Source: Planktosalinus lacus | GTDB lineage: Bacteria; Bacteroidota; Bacteroidia; Flavobacteriales; Flavobacteriaceae | Assembly (NCBI RefSeq): GCF_014640155.1 | Contig: NZ_BMGK01000009.1 | Location: 81,779 to 145,778 of the forward strand | DNA: 64,000 nucleotides | Reading direction: 5' to 3' | Shown here: positions 16,439 to 24,935 of the stretch, piece by piece | How positions within the stretch are numbered: the first letter of the stretch is position 1 | Layout of the letters: every line of letters starts with the position of its first letter | Made by a program: the position numbers and the translations under genes | Notes under the pieces: generated by a model | Database searches by the model: none | What the model was told of the DNA's origin: nothing | The model's input: the letters and a program-made list of their open reading frames with translations, nothing else

Positions 16439-17310
16439 TGAAAGGAATAATTTTAGCAGGTGGGGCAGGCACCCGTTTACACCCACTTACACAGGTTGTA
16501 TCAAAACAATTATTACCGGTTTATGATAAACCAATGATATACTATCCTCTTTCGGTATTATTATTGGCTGATATTAAAGAAATTTTAATTATTTCAACCC
16601 CTTTAGATTTACCAAATTTTCAGAAACTTTTTGGAGATGGTAGCCAGCTTGGTATATCAATTTCCTATGCAGAACAACCTTCCCCAGACGGTTTGGCTCA
16701 GGCATTTATCATTGGAGAAGAGTTTATTGGAAATGACGATGTTTGTTTAATCCTAGGAGACAATATATTTTATGGTGCAGGTTTTCAAAAGTTATTATCC
16801 GATGCTAAAAATCAGGCAATGAACGAGCAATTTGCTTCGGTATTTGGATATTATGTAGAAGATCCAGAGCGCTATGGAGTTGCATCTTTTGATAGTAATG
16901 GACAGGTTTTAAGTATAGAAGAAAAACCAAAAAATCCTAAAAGTAATTATGCTGTAGTAGGATTATATTTTTACCCAAATTCTGTAATAAATGTTGCCAA
17001 ATTAGTTAAGCCATCAGACCGTGGCGAGCTTGAAATTACTTCTGTGAATGCACATTATTTAAATGAAAATAAATTAAAACTGCAAATTATGAGTAGGGGA
17101 TATGCCTGGCTAGATACAGGAACCCACGAAGCTTTAACCGAAGCAACTGAATTCGTAAAAACCATAGAAAAACGCACAGGATTAAAAATAGGCTGTATTG
17201 AGGAAATAGCTTATCGAAAAGGATTGATTAATAATCAAGAATTACTTCATTTGGCCAATCCGCTCATAAAAAGTGGTTATGGACAATATTTAAAAAATCT
17301 TATAAAATAA
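16438..17310 (+). CDS. rfbA: Glucose-1-phosphate thymidylyltransferase
   Basis: A 290-residue nucleotidyltransferase making dTDP-glucose from glucose-1-phosphate and dTTP. The N-terminal signature [18 protein letters not shown], the [11 protein letters not shown] segment and LGDNIFYG are those of RfbA/RmlA. Length is normal for the family. It is the last gene of the wza operon and is coupled to rfbB by a 1-nt overlap. Confidence 0.97.
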   Translation: MKGIILAGGAGTRLHPLTQVVSKQLLPVYDKPMIYYPLSVLLLADIKEILIISTPLDLPNFQKLFGDGSQLGISISYAEQPSPDGLAQAFIIGEEFIGNDDVCLILGDNIFYGAGFQKLLSDAKNQAMNEQFASVFGYYVEDPERYGVASFDSNGQVLSIEEKPKNPKSNYAVVGLYFYPNSVINVAKLVKPSDRGELEITSVNAHYLNENKLKLQIMSRGYAWLDTGTHEALTEATEFVKTIEKRTGLKIGCIEEIAYRKGLINNQELLHLANPLIKSGYGQYLKNLIK

Positions 17311-17370
17311 TAATAAGACATTTTAAATTCCGTTAATCTAAAAGTTTACCCCAAAACTAAAAAACTACTT

Positions 17371-18009
17371 ATGTTCAAAAAGAATAGCATACTTATACTT
17401 TTTCTTATATCTTCATTTTCAATTTTAGCTCAAGAAAAAAAAATTAATAAAGCTTCAATTGAAATAGGTGCCGGTCTTCATGTTCCTTTTGCTCCCAATG
17501 ACAAAATTAGTAGGAGTAATTATGTAAATTTTGGAAGCTTTGAAATTGGTTTAAGGTATATGTTTAATCAAAATTTTGGTGCAAAACTGAACTTCACTTA
17601 TAATGGATTTAGGGATAAAAATGACAAAAATACCGGAATTAACAACAACACAATAGCCGTTGAAGGTTATTATAACGCAGGAAGATTGTTTTTGCCCTAT
17701 TATATCTATAATAAAGCTACATTATTTTTTCACACAGGAGTTGGGTATACTCGCTCTTCTCCACTTGGAAAAAACGTAACTGAACAAACCGGAAACTTTA
17801 ACTTTGGCTTTAGACCACAAGTTAAAATAAATGAATGGTTTTCTGTTTTTGCTGACGGGAATTACAATATTGTTTTTAAACAACATTACAGCTACTCTGG
17901 CGAGCTTTTATCACAAGACTATGAAGATCACAACGGAAGTTTTGCAACTTTAAATTTTGGAGTAATTATTAGTTTAGGAAAAAATAATAACCATGCTGAT
18001 TGGCACTAA
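17371..18009 (+). CDS. Outer-membrane beta-barrel protein
   Basis: A 212-residue exported protein. It has a signal peptide (MFKKNSILILFLISSFSILAQ, cleavage likely after AQ) and alternating amphipathic strands with many aromatic ends, as in small porin-like OMP_b-brl proteins. No enzymatic motif is seen. It starts 60 bp after rfbA on the same strand but its link to the polysaccharide operon is uncertain; barrel proteins of this kind often follow such operons in Bacteroidota. Confidence 0.8.
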   Translation: MFKKNSILILFLISSFSILAQEKKINKASIEIGAGLHVPFAPNDKISRSNYVNFGSFEIGLRYMFNQNFGAKLNFTYNGFRDKNDKNTGINNNTIAVEGYYNAGRLFLPYYIYNKATLFFHTGVGYTRSSPLGKNVTEQTGNFNFGFRPQVKINEWFSVFADGNYNIVFKQHYSYSGELLSQDYEDHNGSFATLNFGVIISLGKNNNHADWH

Positions 18010-18106
18010 ATTTCAAAACCTTTTTTCTAGATCAATGGCCCTGTTAAACCTTTTTTAAATATTAGTTTAAACTCCTTATATATGTTATTTTAGAGGAAAA
18101 AATAGC

Positions 18107-19009
18107 ATGAGAGTTTTAATTACAGGAGCTACAGGACTCATTGGGAGTGAAATTGTAAAAAAGTGTTTGGAAAAAAATATCAGTGTTCATTACTTGACAA
18201 CTTCACATTCAAAAATTGAAGAAAAGGAAAACTACAAAGGATTTTTTTGGGACCCCAAAAAAGGAGAAATTGATAGCAGTTGTTTACAAGATGTTGATAC
18301 TATAATTCATTTGGCCGGAGCAACAATTTCAAAACGCTGGACTCCACAATATAAAACCGAAATCCTTGAAAGCAGAATACTTTCAGGAAACATTCTTTTT
18401 AATGCGATTCAAAAAAATAAGCAACAAATAAAACATTTCATATCTGCCAGCGGTGTAAATATTTACCCAAGTGATTTTAATAAAAATTACACAGAAGAAG
18501 CAAACAAAATTGACGAAACATTTCTAGGTAATGTTGTAACCAGTTGGGAAGAAATAGCTGATAAATTTTCTGTACTGGATATCAAAGTTTCAAAAATTAG
18601 AACTGGAATGGTGCTCAATCAAGAGGAAGGTGCTTTACCTGAAATTTTAAAACCCATCAAACTTGGGGCAGGGGCATCCCTGGCATCTGGTAAACAATGG
18701 CAATCCTGGATTCATATTGAAGATATTGCCAGACTGTATGTATATGTATTGGAAAATCAATTAGAAGGGGTTTTCAACGCTGTTGCTCCAAATCCTGTAA
18801 CTAATAAAGAACTCACACATCTTGTTGCAAAGAAGTTAGATAAAACTATCTGGTTACCAAATGTACCAGCTTTTGCTTTGAAATTAATTTTAGGAGAAAT
18901 GGCAACTTTAGTGACATCGAGTCAAAAAGTAAGTTCGCAAAAAATAGAAGATAAGGGTTATCAATTTAAGTTTCCAGATTTGGAAAGTGCTTTAAATGAT
19001 TTACTATAA
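18107..19009 (+). CDS. TIGR01777-type NAD(P)-binding epimerase (SDR39U1/YfcH family)
   Basis: A 300-residue extended SDR family protein. It has the N-terminal nucleotide-binding motif ITGATGLIGSEIVKK, the family segment TIIHLAGATISKRWT, the SASGVNIY active-site region, and the C-terminal DUF1731-like piece with ALNDLL. The family is widespread but its substrate is unknown; cell-division-related names given to some members rest on weak evidence. The gene stands alone and ends in a bidirectional terminator facing the YceI gene. Confidence 0.88.
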   Translation: MRVLITGATGLIGSEIVKKCLEKNISVHYLTTSHSKIEEKENYKGFFWDPKKGEIDSSCLQDVDTIIHLAGATISKRWTPQYKTEILESRILSGNILFNAIQKNKQQIKHFISASGVNIYPSDFNKNYTEEANKIDETFLGNVVTSWEEIADKFSVLDIKVSKIRTGMVLNQEEGALPEILKPIKLGAGASLASGKQWQSWIHIEDIARLYVYVLENQLEGVFNAVAPNPVTNKELTHLVAKKLDKTIWLPNVPAFALKLILGEMATLVTSSQKVSSQKIEDKGYQFKFPDLESALNDLL

Positions 19010-19038
19010 AAAAATCCCACAAAATGCGGGATTTTTTA
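19006..19038. terminator. Bidirectional terminator between convergent genes
   Basis: An AAAAAAATCCC arm and a GGGATTTTTT arm are separated by a short loop containing ACAAAATGC. T tracts occur on both strands. It lies between the stop of the SDR gene (19009) and the stop of the YceI lipoprotein (19057) and slightly overlaps the end of the former. Confidence 0.85.
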
Positions 19039-19056
19039 TTTTAATTTTAATTCAGA

Positions 19057-19734
19057 TTAGCTCTTTGTTGCTTCTAAATAAACAGTAAGGCTAATGTCAT
19101 CATAAATTACTTTGTCACCAATATTTGGAAACATTGACTTTGATCTAAAATTAATACCCCATTCGGTTCGGTCAATTGTAAAAGTTTCACTTTGTAAAAC
19201 CATTTTGTCACCCTCCAACGAAATATTTACAGGGAATTTTATATTTTTAGTAGTTTCAAGCAGAGTTAAATTGCCTTCTAACCAGGTTTTTCCATCTGTT
19301 TCATTCATTCCAGTTACAACAAAATTTCCCGTAGGATATTCAGTGATGTTAAAAAAATCTCCTTTTTTATCTTCAACTGTACCTTTTAGATGAGCTTCAA
19401 GATTTTCTTTTCCATCTCCTTCTTCAAGGTCTGTAACTGTAATGGTGCTCATGTCAAGCGCAAATTCACCACCTTCAATTTCGTTTGAGTTGTTTAGATT
19501 GATATATCCTTTTGAAATGTGAAGATATCCGGTGTGGTTTCCGGTTAATTTGCTTGCTTCCCAATCAATTTTGGTAGCATCAGCGTCTGCATTGTAAGTT
19601 GTAACAGCTGCTTCAGATTCCATTTTTTCTTGAGCCTCACTTGTTTCAACTTTGTTTTCTTTTTCACCTTTACAAGAAAATGCAAAAATTGCAAATAACG
19701 AAAGGACTGATAGTTTTAAAATGTTGTTTTTCAT
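19057..19734 (-). CDS. YceI family lipoprotein
   Basis: A 225-residue exported protein. The signal peptide ends in a lipobox (LFAIFAFSC, Cys21), after which a polar EKMESEA linker leads to a YceI beta-barrel domain. This domain usually binds an isoprenoid-type lipid in a hydrophobic pocket. Family signatures seen are ATKIDWEASKLTGNH at the start and FTIDRTEWGINFRS near the end. A TACTTTTG box at 19770-19763 (minus strand) is a likely -7 element. Function is carrier or stress-related by family only. Confidence 0.9.
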   Translation of the reverse strand: MKNNILKLSVLSLFAIFAFSCKGEKENKVETSEAQEKMESEAAVTTYNADADATKIDWEASKLTGNHTGYLHISKGYINLNNSNEIEGGEFALDMSTITVTDLEEGDGKENLEAHLKGTVEDKKGDFFNITEYPTGNFVVTGMNETDGKTWLEGNLTLLETTKNIKFPVNISLEGDKMVLQSETFTIDRTEWGINFRSKSMFPNIGDKVIYDDISLTVYLEATKS

Positions 19735-19822
19735 GGTTTATGTTAATTATTTTGATTCAACACAAAAGTACAAGTATAGCTCTAAACTTATCTTAAAATC
19801 CTACTAATTTTTCAATGACATT

Positions 19823-19854
19823 TTGACACAAAACTACTTATGGCAGTACTTTTG
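19823..19854 (+). promoter_or_regulatory. Promoter of grpE-dnaJ
   Basis: TTG at 19823-19825, a 21-bp spacer and TACTTTTG at 19847-19854 match the Bacteroidota housekeeping consensus. The predicted leader before the grpE ATG is about 34 nt. No CIRCE inverted repeat was seen nearby. Confidence 0.62.
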
Positions 19855-19891
19855 TTATTAGATTGACGACAAAATTTCGAAACTTAAAAAA

Positions 19892-20434
19892 ATGAGCAAA
19901 AAAGATACTTCCAAAAATGCAACAAAGTCAAGGCCAAAAGACAAAAAATTAAATGAATTTGAAGATAAAATTGATGGGTTAGAAAACAAAATCAACAAAT
20001 TAGAGGTGGAATTAAATCTTGAAAAAGAAAAATTTCTAAGACTCTTTGCAGAATTTGAAAATTATAAAAGACGTACATCAAAAGAGCGTGTTGAACTATT
20101 TAAAACGGCAGGCCAAGAGGTTTTACTCTCAATGCTGCCTGTTATGGATGATTTTGACAGGGCATTGCTTGAACTTAAAAAAGCTGAAGATGACACTTTG
20201 TTTCAAGGGGTGACATTAATTCACAATAAACTAAAAGAGACATTAAAGTCAAAAGGCTTACAACAGTTTAACGTAAAGCAAGGCGATGCTTTTGATCCAG
20301 AAACTCATGAAGCTATCACCCAAATTCCTGCTCCCTCAGAGGATTTAAAAGGGAAAATTATTGATGTTATTGAAAAAGGTTATCAATTGGGAGATAAAAT
20401 TATTCGCTATCCAAAAGTTGTGATAGGACAGTAA
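19892..20434 (+). CDS. grpE: Nucleotide exchange factor GrpE
   Basis: A 180-residue co-chaperone that releases ADP from DnaK. A lysine-rich disordered start (about 1-25) leads into a long coiled coil (about 25-75, with LFAEFENYKRRTSKER), then the four-helix and beta domains. The family signature is seen in VIEKGYQLGDKIIRYPKVVIG at the C-terminus, and the FDPETHEAI segment precedes it. It is followed after 19 bp by dnaJ in the same transcript; dnaK is not in the window. Confidence 0.97.
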   Translation: MSKKDTSKNATKSRPKDKKLNEFEDKIDGLENKINKLEVELNLEKEKFLRLFAEFENYKRRTSKERVELFKTAGQEVLLSMLPVMDDFDRALLELKKAEDDTLFQGVTLIHNKLKETLKSKGLQQFNVKQGDAFDPETHEAITQIPAPSEDLKGKIIDVIEKGYQLGDKIIRYPKVVIGQ

Positions 20435-20453
20435 AAAAGCATTAAACTAGATT

Positions 20454-21581
20454 ATGAAAGACGATTATTATGACATATTAGGCATTAGTAAAAATGCTGC
20501 TGCAGCCGAAATTAAAAAGGCATACCGAAAAAAAGCTATTGAGTTTCATCCTGACAAAAATCCGGGTGATGCCAAAGCTGAAGAAATGTTCAAAAAAGCA
20601 GCTGAAGCCTATGAAGTTTTAAGCGACCCTAACAAGAAAGCCCGTTATGATCAATATGGCCATCAAGCATTTGATGGCTCAGGAGGTTTTGGTGGTGGTG
20701 GTATGAATATGGATGATATATTTAGCCAGTTTGGAGATATTTTTGGTGGTGCTTTTGGAGGATCGGGAGGTGGATTTTCTGGATTTAGCGGTTTTGGTGG
20801 CGGAGGTCAGCGCCGAATGAAAGGAAGTAATTTAAGAATCAGGGTTGCTTTAACCTTAGAAGAAATAGCCAACGGAGTTGAAAAGAAAATAAAAGTAAAG
20901 AGAAAAAAACAAGCTCAGGGAACAACTTATAAAACCTGTTCAACCTGCCAGGGAAGCGGACAAGTAACCCGGATTACAAATACTATTTTGGGTAGAATGC
21001 AGACATCTTCACCATGTAATGTTTGCGGAGGGTCTGGTAAAACAATCGATTCAAAACCACCCAATGCAGATAAAGATGGAATGTTACTCACAGAAGAGAC
21101 AGTGTCAATTAAAATCCCACCAGGAGTGGTAGATGGAATGCAGCTGAAAGTTTCAGGAAAAGGAAATGAAGCTCCCGGTAATGGTATTGCAGGTGACTTA
21201 CTTGTTGCAATCGAGGAAAAACCACATCCAACACTCCAACGAGAGGGTGATAATTTACATTATGACCTTTACATTAGTTTTTCTGAAGCAGCTTTAGGAA
21301 CTTCTAAAGAAATAGAAACAGTAACCGGAAAAGTGAGAATCAAAATTGATGAAGGTGTACAAAGCGGCAAAATCCTAAGACTAAGAAGTAAAGGAATCCC
21401 AAGCATAAATGGTTATGGAGCGGGTGACCTATTGGTGCACGTAAATGTTTGGACACCAAAAACTTTAACAAAAGAACAAAGAGAGTTTTTTGAGAAGATG
21501 GCCAGTGACCCAAATTTTAAACCAATGCCCGAATCTGACGACAAATCATTCTTTGAAAAAGTAAAAGATATGTTTTCTTAA
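20454..21581 (+). CDS. dnaJ: Chaperone DnaJ with a single zinc centre
   Basis: A 375-residue J-domain protein (HPD at 32-34) with a Gly/Phe-rich region (about 73-120) and the C-terminal substrate-binding domains. Canonical DnaJ has four CxxCxGxG motifs forming two zinc sites; here only CSTCQGSG (162-169) and CNVCGGSG (188-195) occur. Their spacing and flanks correspond to motifs 2 and 3, the Zn2 site needed for handing substrate to DnaK. The Zn1 pair is missing, and the region after it reads [15 protein letters not shown] believe this is shared by flavobacterial DnaJ proteins. The rest of the protein is normal, so it is not a broken gene. Confidence 0.96.
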   Translation: MKDDYYDILGISKNAAAAEIKKAYRKKAIEFHPDKNPGDAKAEEMFKKAAEAYEVLSDPNKKARYDQYGHQAFDGSGGFGGGGMNMDDIFSQFGDIFGGAFGGSGGGFSGFSGFGGGGQRRMKGSNLRIRVALTLEEIANGVEKKIKVKRKKQAQGTTYKTCSTCQGSGQVTRITNTILGRMQTSSPCNVCGGSGKTIDSKPPNADKDGMLLTEETVSIKIPPGVVDGMQLKVSGKGNEAPGNGIAGDLLVAIEEKPHPTLQREGDNLHYDLYISFSEAALGTSKEIETVTGKVRIKIDEGVQSGKILRLRSKGIPSINGYGAGDLLVHVNVWTPKTLTKEQREFFEKMASDPNFKPMPESDDKSFFEKVKDMFS

Positions 21582-21586
21582 CAAGT

Positions 21587-21614
21587 TTGTATTTAATTAA
21601 ATTTGTTATATTTG
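21587..21614 (+). promoter_or_regulatory. Promoter between dnaJ and the ABC transporter
   Basis: TTG at 21587-21589, a 17-bp spacer and TATATTTG at 21607-21614 give a near-perfect Bacteroidota promoter that begins 6 bp after the dnaJ stop. Transcription would start near 21617, about 174 nt before the next gene and right at the base of a hairpin. Confidence 0.6.
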
Positions 21615-21616
21615 TT

Positions 21617-21711
21617 AATGGTTATTAATCAAATTAACCATATTTCTTTTTCATAGCAATTTTTTTTCCCATCCTATGTTCGTTTTTTTAAAAGATCCTA
21701 GGGTGGGTTTT
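21617..21711 (+). ncRNA. Candidate small structured RNA or leader
   Basis: Starting at the predicted transcription start, ATGGTTA (21618-21624) pairs with TAACCAT (21635-21641). A second, larger hairpin pairs CCCATCCTA (21668-21676) with TAGGGTGGG (21699-21707, one G-U pair) and is followed by TTTTGTT. The unit looks like a ~95-nt RNA ending in an intrinsic terminator. It could equally be an attenuator leader of the ABC transporter gene, or the dnaJ terminator alone. Confidence 0.3.
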
Positions 21712-21714
21712 GTT
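21668..21714 (+). terminator. Terminator-like hairpin downstream of dnaJ
   Basis: A 9-bp stem (CCCATCCTA/TAGGGTGGG) with a 22-nt loop, followed by TTTTGTT. It lies 87 nt after the dnaJ stop and 77 nt before the ABC transporter gene. The loop is large, so strength is uncertain. Confidence 0.55.
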
Positions 21715-21790
21715 ATTAAAATAACTTCCAATTTTTGTAACGTTGAAATAAACGTTGAGACTAATTTCTTAATAATTTAATTCATTTTTC

Positions 21791-22717
21791 ATGAGTAATA
21801 TATTAGTTGCTGACCAAGTCACTAAAAATTACGGAAAGTTTACTGCTTTAAATGCAATTTCAATTGAAGTTCCGGCTGGAAGTATATTTGGGCTTTTAGG
21901 ACCCAATGGTGCAGGAAAAACTACCTTTATTCGTATTATCAATCAGATAACAATGCCCGATTCAGGCAAAGTTTTTCTTGATGGTGAAGCACTACAACCA
22001 CACCACATTCAGCAAATTGGGTACCTCCCTGAAGAAAGAGGACTTTATAAATCAATGAAAGTGGGAGAGCAGACCTTATATCTGGCACAACTCAAAGGGC
22101 TTTCGAAAGCACAAGCTAAGGAAAGACTCAAGTATTGGTTTGATAGATTGAATATTGGAGATTGGTGGGATAAAAAAATTGAGGAACTTTCCAAAGGGAT
22201 GGCTCAAAAAGTTCAGTTTATAGTAACAGTGCTTCATCAACCAAAACTATTGATTTTTGATGAACCTTTCAGTGGGTTTGATCCTGTTAATGCAAACTTA
22301 ATTAAAGATGAAATCCTGGAACTTAGAAAACAAGGCGCTACCATCATTTTTTCAACTCATAGAATGGAATCTGTTGAGGAACTTTGTGATCACATCGCTT
22401 TGATTCATAATTCTAATAAAGTCCTTGACGGAAAAGTTTCAGACATTAAACGCACATACAAATCAAATACCTATGAGGTTGGTTTGATTTGCAATGATAA
22501 AGAAACACTTAAAACTGAACTTAGTGATAAGTTTGAAATAAGCACGGCCAATTTTAAAACACTTGAAGACGAACTAAAAATAAATATCAAGATAGATCAA
22601 AAATCTTCTCCAAATGAACTTTTAAACTTTTTGACTTCTAAAGCAGAAATAAATCATTTTGTGGAAGTAATTCCTAGTGTAAATGATATTTTTATCCAAA
22701 CGGTATCAAAAAAATAA
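21791..22717 (+). CDS. ABC transporter ATP-binding protein (NatA-like)
   Basis: A 308-residue ABC ATPase of the drug/Na+ exporter type. Walker A is GPNGAGKTTF (residues 37-46), the signature LSKGMAQKVQF replaces the usual LSGG, and Walker B is LLIFDEPFSGFDPVN. A C-terminal DUF4162-type extension (about 215-308) is present. It overlaps no gene, and its partner permease starts 4 bp downstream. Two AACGTTGA copies 12 bp apart (21739 and 21751) lie upstream and might be a regulator site. The substrate cannot be told from sequence. Confidence 0.92.
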   Translation: MSNILVADQVTKNYGKFTALNAISIEVPAGSIFGLLGPNGAGKTTFIRIINQITMPDSGKVFLDGEALQPHHIQQIGYLPEERGLYKSMKVGEQTLYLAQLKGLSKAQAKERLKYWFDRLNIGDWWDKKIEELSKGMAQKVQFIVTVLHQPKLLIFDEPFSGFDPVNANLIKDEILELRKQGATIIFSTHRMESVEELCDHIALIHNSNKVLDGKVSDIKRTYKSNTYEVGLICNDKETLKTELSDKFEISTANFKTLEDELKINIKIDQKSSPNELLNFLTSKAEINHFVEVIPSVNDIFIQTVSKK

Positions 22718-22721
22718 TTTA

Positions 22722-24020
22722 ATGAGAAATTTAAGTTTAATCATAAAAAGAGAATTCAACTCAAGAGTTCGTAATAAATCATTTGTTGTAATGACAATTT
22801 TGAGCCCGTTGATATTTGTTGGGATGATATTTTTAGTGGCTTATTTAAGTAGTTTAAACAATGAAGAAATCAGATCTGTAGCGGTTCTTGACAATAGTGG
22901 TTTCTTTGAAAATACTCTAGAAGATTCAGATAATATAATATTTAAAAAGTTAGAAGACATTGACTTAGATTCTGCTAAGATTATTAGTGAAGAGGGCGAC
23001 TATCACGGTTTACTTTTTATTCCTGAATCTAATGACATATCAACTTTAGATCAAAATGTTGAGTTTTATGTAAAAGGTTCACCGAGCGTTTCTGTAGTTC
23101 AGTACATTGAAAAAAGCTTAAATGCCACTATCACCAACCTTAAGCTGGAGCGAGATGGCGTAGATTTATTAAAAATTGAAGCATCAAAATCATATGTTGA
23201 TTTAAAAATTGAAAACTACAAAGGAGAACAAACTTCTAAAATGTCCAGTTGGATTAAAGCTATTTTTGGAGGAATCGCCGGTTATTTACTTATGATGTTT
23301 ATCATTATTTATGGCAATATGGTGATGAGAAGTGTGATAGAAGAAAAAACTAACCGAATTATTGAAATAATCATTTCATCTGTAAAGCCATACCATTTGA
23401 TGATGGGGAAAATTATGGGAACCTCTTTGGCCGGAATAACTCAATTTTTAATTTGGGTAGTTCTTGGAAGCATTTTGATGTTGGTTGCAACAACTGTTTT
23501 TGGCGTCAATATAGAACCCTCTTCAATGCCCAATCAGGAGATGATGGACACAGCCAACAACTCTGCAATGCAAGCCATTATTTATGACATTGCTCGACTT
23601 CCTATAGCAACACTCATTTTTTCTTTTTTGATTTACTTTATCGGTGGATACTTTTTATATAGTTCAATTTATGCAGCAATTGGAGCTGCAGTAGATAACG
23701 AAACTGACACACAACAGTTTATGCTGCCAATCATCATCCCACTAATGTTGGCGATGTATGTTGGTTTTTTTGCAGTTATTGAAAACCCCCATGGAACTAT
23801 TGCTGTTATCTTTTCACATATACCCCTCACTTCACCCATTGTTATGTTAATGCGCATACCTTTTGGAGTACCTTGGTGGGAAATTTTGATTTCTATGTTA
23901 CTCTTATTTGCTACATTTGCTTTTGTGGTTTGGTTTGCTGCGAAAATTTACAGGGTTGGAATTTTAATGTATGGTAAAAAGCCAACCTACAAAGAACTTT
24001 ATAAATGGCTTAAATATTAG
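22722..24020 (+). CDS. ABC transporter permease (NatB/ABC-2 type)
   Basis: A 432-residue ABC-2 membrane protein: one helix near the N-terminus (NKSFVVMTILSPLIFVGMIF), a periplasmic domain to about residue 180, then five or six helices. The stretch RIIEIIISSVKPYHLMMGKI is the typical cytoplasmic coupling segment of NatB-like permeases. The ATG at 22722 is chosen over an in-frame ATG at 22683 because the earlier one lies inside the ATPase gene and the real family N-terminus is MRNLSLIIKREFNSRV. It forms an export pump with the upstream ATPase. Confidence 0.92.
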   Translation: MRNLSLIIKREFNSRVRNKSFVVMTILSPLIFVGMIFLVAYLSSLNNEEIRSVAVLDNSGFFENTLEDSDNIIFKKLEDIDLDSAKIISEEGDYHGLLFIPESNDISTLDQNVEFYVKGSPSVSVVQYIEKSLNATITNLKLERDGVDLLKIEASKSYVDLKIENYKGEQTSKMSSWIKAIFGGIAGYLLMMFIIIYGNMVMRSVIEEKTNRIIEIIISSVKPYHLMMGKIMGTSLAGITQFLIWVVLGSILMLVATTVFGVNIEPSSMPNQEMMDTANNSAMQAIIYDIARLPIATLIFSFLIYFIGGYFLYSSIYAAIGAAVDNETDTQQFMLPIIIPLMLAMYVGFFAVIENPHGTIAVIFSHIPLTSPIVMLMRIPFGVPWWEILISMLLLFATFAFVVWFAAKIYRVGILMYGKKPTYKELYKWLKY

Positions 24021-24021
24021 A

Positions 24022-24918
24022 ATGCAAGAAAAATTTGAAAATGTAAAAACTGTGATTCCCAATGGATTTTGGGAAACTTTCAACAGTTTTATGAATTTTG
24101 AATTGATAAGTTTTGGCAACGATCAAAATAGGATTGTTATTACAGCTGGGCTAATCATTCTACTTCTTGTTTCGCTTTTTGTTGTTAAGTTGGTTCTTCG
24201 CTTAATTCGTAAAATTTATACAAGAAAACTAGAGCCAGACGAGAAGCTCCGGTTTTTAGGTGCATATAATTTTATAGGTTATTTGGTTTATATTCTTGTT
24301 TTTGTTTCTGTTTTAAGTTCTGCCGGAATTGATATTACACTACTTTTAACGGCCACTGCAGTAATATTTATAGGTCTTGGGCTCGCAATGCGAGAAATTT
24401 TTCAAGACATCATTGGTGGTATTTATATTATTCTTGATAAATCGGTTCAAGCTGGTGATATCATTGAGGTAAACGAAAAAGTTTGTAAAGTTTTTGACAC
24501 CAAGCTGCGAACTACTAGAGCTGTAACACGCGATGAAAAAGTAATTGTGATTCCTAACCATAAATTTGTTACAGACCCTGTAATTAACTATACCCAGAAT
24601 TATAAAAATACCCGTCAATTTGTTAAGGTAAGAGCAGCTCTAAATGCAGATGTAGATCAAATAAAGAATATATTGATTGAATCAGCAAAGTCACATCCTA
24701 AAATTTTGAAAAAGCCGGAACCTTTTGTGTTTTTTGAAGATTTTGGAGAGGATGCGCTTCATTTTGGAATTTACTTTTTCATTTCTGAAAGCTTTTTGGA
24801 GCCAAAAATAAAAAGTGATTTGCGATTTGTCATCGAAAAAGAATTTAGAAAACACGCTATTAAATTTCCATACCCACAAAGAGACATTCACCTGTATAAA
24901 ACAGAAAAGCCCGAATAA
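24022..24918 (+). CDS. Small-conductance mechanosensitive channel (MscS family)
   Basis: A 298-residue MscS-type channel that opens on membrane tension. Three hydrophobic segments lie in the first 130 residues. The pore-lining helix region is AVIFIGLGLAMREIFQDIIGGIYIILD, and the beta domain motif is VIVIPNHKFVTDPVINYT. A C-terminal alpha/beta domain follows. The ATG at 24022 follows the permease stop by 1 bp; a longer in-frame start at 23971 lies within the permease gene and adds no family sequence. Confidence 0.92.
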   Translation: MQEKFENVKTVIPNGFWETFNSFMNFELISFGNDQNRIVITAGLIILLLVSLFVVKLVLRLIRKIYTRKLEPDEKLRFLGAYNFIGYLVYILVFVSVLSSAGIDITLLLTATAVIFIGLGLAMREIFQDIIGGIYIILDKSVQAGDIIEVNEKVCKVFDTKLRTTRAVTRDEKVIVIPNHKFVTDPVINYTQNYKNTRQFVKVRAALNADVDQIKNILIESAKSHPKILKKPEPFVFFEDFGEDALHFGIYFFISESFLEPKIKSDLRFVIEKEFRKHAIKFPYPQRDIHLYKTEKPE

Positions 24919-24935
24919 TTTCAAATTAAGAAAGC

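Noticed and set aside
22683..22721. Longer N-terminus for the ABC permease (ATG 22683)
   Set aside because: It would overlap the ATPase gene by 35 nt and adds residues without family support; the ATG at 22722 gives the conserved N-terminus.
23971..24021. Longer N-terminus for the MscS channel (ATG 23971)
   Set aside because: These codons lie inside the permease gene and add no conserved sequence; ATG 24022 follows the permease stop directly.
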